NCBI GenBank assembly: GCA_902702965.1
Contig: CACRXP010000147.1
Span: 1,141,137 to 1,205,136, forward strand
From: Spirometra erinaceieuropaei
Taxonomy: Eukaryota; Platyhelminthes; Cestoda; Diphyllobothriidea; Diphyllobothriidae
Length of the DNA: 64,000 nt
Reading direction: 5' to 3'
Part shown: positions 58,001 to 64,000 of the stretch, in pieces
Position numbering within the stretch: the stretch's first letter is position 1
Layout: each line of letters begins with the position of its first letter
Position numbers and translations under genes: made by a program
Notes under the pieces: model-generated
The model's database searches: none
What the model was told of the DNA's origin: nothing
The model's input: only the letters and a program-made list of their open reading frames with translations

Positions 58001-58500
58001 CGAGGAAGTCCGGTCGGAAGTACGGAACAACCCAGATTTACAACGACAGCGTTGGATTTACGGACAGATTCACTTGTTTACATCTCGCCCTTGAAACATT
58101 CACATGAAGCTCTTTTCTTGAAATTTAAATTCCGACCTGTTTTGGCGCCAACGACCTCAACGAATCAGACGTGACACTAAGTAAATATCTGCTAACCAGT
58201 AAGTGCTCCCTTGGAAGTAACTGCACATATCATTTTCCAATATTTGGGAGTCTACACCGGAATTCGTTTAAAAGTCACTCTTACTGAAGATGCTAGCTCC
58301 CTGACACAACCTGCTTTTGCAAGCGCAACTTAAAAACAACTGAGAGAGTTCATTGTAAAAGTGCCTGTTTATATGTGCTTGAGAGGAAAAATCGTAGAAC
58401 GCACTCTAATTTCGGTCAGTGGTAGACTTAGGCTTTTGGTTAAGTAAGCTAGATGGATTGCCATAATAAAGCATTTTGTCCTGGTTGTCTGGTCTATAAA
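55076..58500. other. No gene recognised; one good splice-acceptor-like site
   Basis: At about 57,735-57,757 a pyrimidine tract followed by TTTACAG precedes GCGACG, which would suit an exon or trans-splice acceptor, but the frame behind it (27 codons, to about 57,840) matches nothing I know. Other frames are short and conflicting. Confidence 0.3.
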
Positions 58501-58604
58501 GCAGACGTCATGGATGCTTTTTCCTGATGGTCAGTCCTCGATAGGCATTATTTTCAGGTGATGCATCAGAAGTGACGTAGAACTCCCCTTTACCACCCAA
58601 CCTC

Positions 58605-58835
58605 CGGCGATGTGGACGCGGTCCGAACCTGTCCCCATTGCCATCGCACATTCACCTCACGCATCGGCCTGGTCGGTCATGTATGAGCCCATCGTACTGC
58701 GACAGACACATAAGTGCCAGGAACCCTCACAAGCACTCTGTCTGAACCGTTCATACTGTCCACGCATATCCACACACCGCATGAGCCTATTGGATCGCAT
58801 GCGCATCCATAGCAACAAACGATCTATGGATTGAT
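58605..58835 (+). pseudogene. C2H2-finger tail of a second non-LTR retrotransposon
   Basis: In one frame TGT CCC CAT TGC begins CPHCHRTFTSRIGLVGH, a clean C2H2 finger of the type found at the C-terminus of diphyllobothriid non-LTR proteins. About 100 bases on, SYCPRISTHRMSLLDRMRIH is a second finger that has lost one cysteine. No reverse transcriptase precedes it, so only the 3' end is present. Confidence 0.75.
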
Positions 58836-61800
58836 TGTAGAAGCCATTAGCTAGTGTTTTGAAAAAAAACTGTTTTTGAGACATATAAACACGAATTTCG
58901 GGGGCGTATTGTGGCAGACGCCGTCCGGGGTACCGCGCCAAACAAGACAGAGTTTTGGAAGGGGCAGCTGGCCTTGGTCACCCTGGAGACGGGATTCATC
59001 GTGGGGGAGGGAATCCGAAAGTGCGATTGGTTTTAGGTGACTTCGTCTACCCTCAACCCGGCGGCAAACCGGTGACGACAGTATGAACAAACCGAACAGC
59101 ACGTCAATGACGGTAAACCACCCGACTAAAGGCAAGCAAGACCGCCCGGTCCGTTGATGCTAACCACGGACTCGCGGCACCACACTATGTCTAAAGGACA
59201 TGGTCGGCATTTTAGTGAACACGTCCTCCGACTCATCGAGCGTGAATCACGTTCCCGCGAGGCCGGTATTAATACCCCGGACATCAGGCCCAATCGATCG
59301 ACCTAAAATGGCCAGCTTTACGGGGTTTACTTCAGTCTCTGAAGCTGTCAGGCGACCTCGCTACGCGTAACGTTGAGCAGTATATATTTTTCTTATCGAA
59401 TGCCCCTCCCTCCTTTCCACCATAATGTCGTCCCACTTTTCTCCTTACTCCGTTCGATTTTTGACGAAATATATTTAAGCCAATCGATGAAAACCGCATT
59501 TTCTTACTGTCAGTTCGATCTCCTATAGATTATGTTTACTGTATGCGGTGATATAAGCAACTGACGAGTCAACATAAAATCAAACAGAAATTGCCAGGCA
59601 AAAAAGCTCTTTTTGACTTCCTTATTCATTCACCCCTTTTTGATATGGCTTGTGTTCTTGAACGCTAAACTTATATGCCTCAAAATTACAAATGCCACCT
59701 CTTCCTTTGGGCAAGACATGGAAGAAGATATTCCCTGTATGACGGGTGGTTTTGTGCAAAATTACGGATCTCTTATCCTAACCCTAACACTTACGGAGGA
59801 CAGATGCTGTCGTTACAACCATGCCGATCCAGCTCTTACCGAGACTGAATGGGTGTCTTCGGGTTCATTACTACACGGAAGGGTCAAAACAAAATTAAAC
59901 ACAGGGAGAGGCGACGCTAATAGAGCCTCTAGTGTGGGAACTTTCTGGGTTTTCGGAACGCCACATTCTTGAAGAGGTCGGCCTGAACCATGGGGTCTTT
60001 TATGCAGGCATTTGTGGAAGGCGAGGCCTATCAATGGCGTTTCATGGTCAGAAAGAGCTTCGGCACAACGGCTAACAGAGCTGCTACTGTGTTACGCCGA
60101 TGATGACTACAGCCTGGCCTCCAACGAAGGCCTTAGAAACAGGTTGAAGGGCCTTACTTAACCAGAATACTCCCTCCGACAGGTCAAATTTACATTACAT
60201 AAAAGGTGCACATCACCTTACCTTATACTCCTTCCTACAAGCAACACTTTGCTTAGGGCGAACAGATCTTCATTATTAATCATCCATTCAACGCATCAAG
60301 GCGTCCAATTTGCGGAATTTATACCCACGTAGGTTGATTTAACGAAATGGGTTCAAATACGTTTGTAAGTTTGAGAATCATCCTCTGAAGCAGATCATTC
60401 GGAGGACAAGTACAGAGTCTCGAGCTGAAGCTAATATCCGACAGAAAGTAAACTACCTTCCTTAAGGCTGGGCTGCCAGAACAAAAACACAACCGACAAG
60501 GATAGGTTGTGTAACCCCACTGGGTTTAGCATGTATAGGCTACCGCTATATTTGTTTCAGAAGGTCTTGTTTGGTTTATAATTCCACAGTTACAGGAAGT
60601 CTCCCTTTGTGTGTTTTCTTCCGGAAACGTACTTAACCCTTTTTGTGTCGTGTCCATATTCACAATACTATTCGTGCTGCAAGGATCACCGGCTGCGTTT
60701 TGGTCTACTTTACCTCGGTTAGAACACAATCACTCTGCTTCCTAGGTATCGCCGAGCGGATTCTGTTGTCAACGGATACGCCTGACTTGTTTATTTCTTT
60801 AAGAATACTTGTATATAGTCCCTCCTATCAACTATAATAAGACAGTTAGGTTTGGTTGAGGGGTGGGGTTACACAACCTACCGTTTCCGCACACTTGTAA
60901 ATCTTGTCGGTCCTGAAGAAAAAAACCGTCTGGAAGTATTTTTACCTCTACACACGACTCAGAGCTCGTCTGCATGTCATAAAAACGTCTAATTAATCTA
61001 GCAGGTAGATCATTTTGGAGGTTCAGCGCGGTAGCTATTCGGGAAATGTCGTTCATACATCGAGACCGTAGTCAGTAGCACGCTTTAAATTACCTAATCT
61101 CCGCATGCCGGAAACCCTGACGAAAAAAGCGCAAACTCCTCGCTATTATACTTTTTGAGTTCGTTAAGCGCGCCATCGCCGGCTGATTGGGAAGAAACGT
61201 GCAAGTGCTGAACAGACCACTGGCATCAAGCGCACCGGCTGGGCGTTAAACTAGTCGAGTTCGGTCAAAACAGATCTCGAGATCTTTCTTAGGGAGTTCG
61301 AAACCGGTACGGTAGAATGAATGTCAACTTCCTCGACCTCGAACATATGCGTCTTTCCTCCAGAAGCTTGGGGCCTCCGCAGGTGCCATAACAACGACCA
61401 ACTAGTCAAAATACACCCAAATTATGAGAACCGGAGACTGAAAGGGCTCCCATGGCCTGAACCAGGGTTCAGTGAATCACAAGGCATTGACGTCCTGATC
61501 GGACTGATTTACGAGGCTTGCCCACTATCGACTGAGATCTGGAATATAACCATGTAACAGCAGTGTCCACTTGTCTGTGGCCGTTACTTGGCAGAAATAG
61601 GCACTCCCGTTCCCATTTGGGTGTTCCTGACCTAGAGCCTGCACGGGCAGCTGTATCGCGACCGTCAATCAATAATCGATTAATTTCGCCGATGACGTCT
61701 AGGGACGCGGGGGTGGCCACCAGTCGGTTATAGTCAGCACCTAGGTGTTAGGGCTCAGGCTTATGACACGTCGACAGAGTATATACCGTAACGCTTCCCG

Positions 61801-62590
61801 GATATACGGTACGGCTGTTGTAGGAAGGCCGCTCCCAGATCAAGTTGCGGGAAGAGTTCGTCCCGTTGCGCGTCGCTACTCAATCTGAAGCTCTCATAGG
61901 CAGCCGCATATCGATCAGTAATACACAGGTAGGGAGTATCGCCAAAGGGAGATTGAGATGGCCGAGGTCTAAACTCGGGTTTTGATCTTTAAGTGTTAGG
62001 TAGTCCAACTCTCTGTCATTGAGCTAGGGCCCAATAGCCTGTCAGTCGCGAAGGGAAATATTTACTACCGTGGGAAGGGCGTCCACCAATCTGGTTCCGC
62101 TGCGATTTGGGGCTCAATTTAGGCGCCTCGCAGGCGACCCCATAGCGACCCCTACTATATATAGACAACGGCGCCAAAAACAATGATCGGATCCCCCTGC
62201 CTTCACCGGTACCCCCTGCCTAAGGAATTCTCTCGACTCGAGATTCTGCACAAATAGGTCTCGCATCTTTCCAGAAGTCGCCTGAATCTGTTCATAAAGC
62301 GTGCAAGATTGAGCCAAGGAGTTCTCATCCCTCTGCTACGATTATTACGCCAGCAAAAACTATTTCTACTTTTCTTGTATTTGTTGAAAATACTACTCGG
62401 CTGTTGAGTATTCGCCGCTACTCGGCGATAACTTTAAACAGTTGTTTCGAGGTATGTGCGTTCCTGGGCTTTAGATAGGTTTCTGGGCTTGTGTCAACGT
62501 GAACCTCCATCTTTCTGACCGTAGCCCATGGCGCGTGAAACCATGGACACTAAACCGATAACAGTCCGCCCCTCTCCCCCCCCCCCCCTA
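58836..62590. other. No gene recognised
   Basis: The 119-codon frame at 59,613-59,972 includes a CCTAACCCTAACACT patch. The region 61.0-62.3 kb is GC-richer with frames on both strands but no domain. A 14-base C-run lies at 62,576-62,589. Confidence 0.3.
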
Positions 62591-62591
62591 G

Positions 62592-63496
62592 TTATGAGCA
62601 GGTTACACTAACAGAAGCAGCATTTATTGGGTACGCTTGTGTACAGTCGAGATAAAAAGCATCGAAATCATAAAAACAGTCATGTATATTGAAGTGCGAG
62701 TGGGCATCTTTTAGAAAAATAGTTTGACACGCTTCAACCATGGCAGTCTGTCCCCCTAAAAAAATAAGGACAAAATAAAAAGAACGGTGGGAGAAACGGT
62801 GACTGTTAAAGCACAAAACGGGGTTTATATAAGCTCTCTTGAAAGCAGTGAAAAAACGAAGAATGGGTCGTCGACTAAAAGTTATAAAGTGTACACATTT
62901 TGCGCTTCTTTTCCAGGCCAGTGGTAGAGCAGAGACTGAATTGGTGAAACACCACTTCAGCCCGATCCGGTCAGTGATGTAGCACTGCTTCAGGCACAGG
63001 ACGAAGGAGATCAGAAGCAAATAATCCTACGCTGTTGCCCAGATGTTAGTCTGTATTGGGGAACCGACTTATAAGATTCGATCTCTTCTGAGCTAAGTCA
63101 AACTTAACCTAGTGTTCCAAAACACAGTGGGTGTCCCCAACTGAGGGACCCGGTGAAAGTATGGTGGCACCCCTAGGCGCAGGCTAACGCCGCCCCAGCC
63201 ACCTTCGCCTTCAGTTTTCTTAACTCTGTCTTGACAAAGGGCGATGGAGGAGAGTGAGGTGGACGCAGTGCAATTCTTCTGTTGCTACAAACTAACTCAC
63301 GAGTGGGTCACTTCCTTGCGCCCAACTTGCTGTGAACCATATGGTGGAGATCATCTGTAAAGACGATCGGGTTGATCTTCACTCACGACCGACTGTCTAC
63401 TTAAATGTCCACAAATCTGTTAGTGATCATTTGTGATAAAGGGTCCCTGGCAAGCCTTACCTAAAGAGGACTGGGAGTATTAGGCGGCCTCCTGGT
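62592..63496 (-). other. Downstream flank of the glycerol kinase gene
   Basis: The gene's 3' untranslated region should lie here. The first clear AATAAA on the minus strand is near 62,630, which would give a roughly 870-base 3' UTR; I cannot confirm it. A 142-codon minus-strand frame (62,592-63,020) shows no domain and would lie within that UTR. The stretch 63,110-63,430 is GC-richer and looks repeat-like. Confidence 0.35.
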
Positions 63497-63735
63497 TCAG
63501 GGCTTCTGGACCCAGCCCAGACTGCGCTGGACGGCATTTTTCCAGCCGCGTATCCATAGCTCGCGAGTCTTCTCATTAACCCTTGGAGTGAAAGTATTGG
63601 CCTCCTGATCGCTGGGCTCGTGTTGACGGATAGAGAGAAGATGGGTGGGATCAATGCCGACAGATATCGCAGCGGCGACAGCAGCTCCCAGAGCCGTCAT
63701 CACTTCGGACTTGTTGGGACGTACAACCTTTGCAC
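63497..63735 (-). CDS. GK: Glycerol kinase, last coding exon
   Basis: Glycerol kinase phosphorylates glycerol with ATP to sn-glycerol 3-phosphate, feeding glycerolipid synthesis and glycolysis. This exon starts behind a clear acceptor (TTTTTCCTCCTCCAG) at 63,735 and joins the upstream exon in phase 1, completing a glycine codon. It reads AKVVRPNKSEVMTALGAAVA, then AAISVGIDPTHL and, near the end, RELWIRGWKNAVQRSLGWVQ-KP before TGA at 63,499-63,497. The TALGAA block and the W..AV..S.GW ending are hallmarks of the FGGY-family C-terminal domain in animal glycerol kinases (human: TALGAAMAAG ... WKKAVMKSMGW). The reading is undamaged. Recognition is by remembered family motifs. Confidence 0.93.
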
Positions 63736-63829
63736 CTGGAGGAGGAAAAATTCATTTAGTTGGCCGCTCTTTGTGCCCCCTCCCCTGAGGGCTATTGAGA
63801 AATAAGAAGTATTGAATTTATTTGCTGAC

Positions 63830-64000
63830 CTGTTATGTCGGCCAAACTTTGCATGAGGACAGGACTTTTGGTCAGTCCGCCGTCGACGGAGATGACCCTG
63901 GGAGGTCGACGCTTATCACCGTCAGAGCCGGAGGCCTCGAGGGCAGCCAGAATGACCTCTTGCGTCTGATAGGCTGAGGAGCGATAGCCGGCCGCAATCA
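63830..64000 (-). CDS. GK: Glycerol kinase, penultimate coding exon visible, partial
   Basis: The exon continues past the right window edge. It reads IAAGYRSSAYQTQEVILAAL, EASGSDGDKRRPP and RVISVDGGLTKSPVLMQSLA-DIT, ending at 63,830 before a donor GTCAGC at 63,829. VDGGLTKSPVLMQ..AD corresponds to the FGGY signature 2 region (human: VDGGMTSNKILMQLQADI), which helps form the ATP-binding side of the fold. A GSDGDKRRPP stretch before the VDGG strand is longer than I remember for vertebrate enzymes. The intron between the two exons is 94 bp (63,736-63,829), with GT and AG ends. Confidence 0.92.

Noticed and set aside
61321..61557. Possible BEL/Pao-type retroelement protease region (IDVLIGLIYEACPLS)
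   Set aside because: Only one short resemblance; no protease active site, reverse transcriptase or LTR nearby.
62592..63020. 142-codon minus-strand frame downstream of glycerol kinase
   Set aside because: No domain, composition typical of AT-rich non-coding DNA, and it would fall in the 3' UTR of the gene.

Overview
The window looks like flatworm nuclear DNA, most likely from a diphyllobothriidean tapeworm (Spirometra, Dibothriocephalus or Schistocephalus type). The reasons are AT-rich, intron-bearing eukaryotic sequence, many Penelope-like and non-LTR retroelement remains, a non-LTR protein ending in C2H2 fingers of a style I associate with these worms, and degenerate CCCTAA-type repeats. 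The assignment rests on recognition, not on a search. Apart from the last 0.5 kb, almost everything that can be identified is mobile-element sequence in different stages of decay.

Layout: 1-1,980 is a Penelope-like element (PLE) on the minus strand with an uninterrupted 576-codon reverse transcriptase/GIY-YIG frame. A hammerhead-like motif lies just behind its stop, and a 42-bp perfect palindrome lies at its 5' edge. 3.2-6.4 kb holds a foldback (long inverted repeat) element and a 433-bp terminal-inverted-repeat element whose core is degenerate telomere-like repeat, bounded by an exact 8-bp target duplication. 8.6-11.7 kb holds two broken PLE copies. 17.4-19.5 kb has two more foldback copies, one between direct repeats. 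21.2-21.4 kb and 36.9-37.5 kb each hold an inverted pair of hammerhead-bearing PLE terminal sequences; lone degenerate motifs sit at 20.5 and 36.5 kb. 24.9 kb has a small inverted-repeat element. 27.4-28.5 kb is a telomere-like element fused to a foldback element. 32.9-33.85 kb is a mariner relic. 41.9-42.45 kb is a long GAT microsatellite followed by an inverted repeat. 43.2-46.1 kb is a nearly full-length but dead non-LTR retrotransposon (endonuclease, reverse transcriptase, C2H2 tail). 46.6-53.4 kb is a duplicated block containing one ambiguous base (N at 49,240), which may be an assembly join. It also holds a GIY-YIG remnant of a second PLE lineage. 54.1-55.1 kb is another intact foldback element, and 58.6 kb has a second C2H2 tail.

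The only host gene I can support is glycerol kinase, minus strand. Its last two coding exons are at 63,497-63,735 and 63,830-64,000, and the gene continues past the right edge.

The most interesting theme is the set of hammerhead ribozyme motifs in PLE termini. Helix II keeps pairing while its sequence changes from copy to copy, and two of the sites are outward-facing inverted pairs. The second theme is a family of short transposons that carry telomere-like repeats inside terminal inverted repeats.
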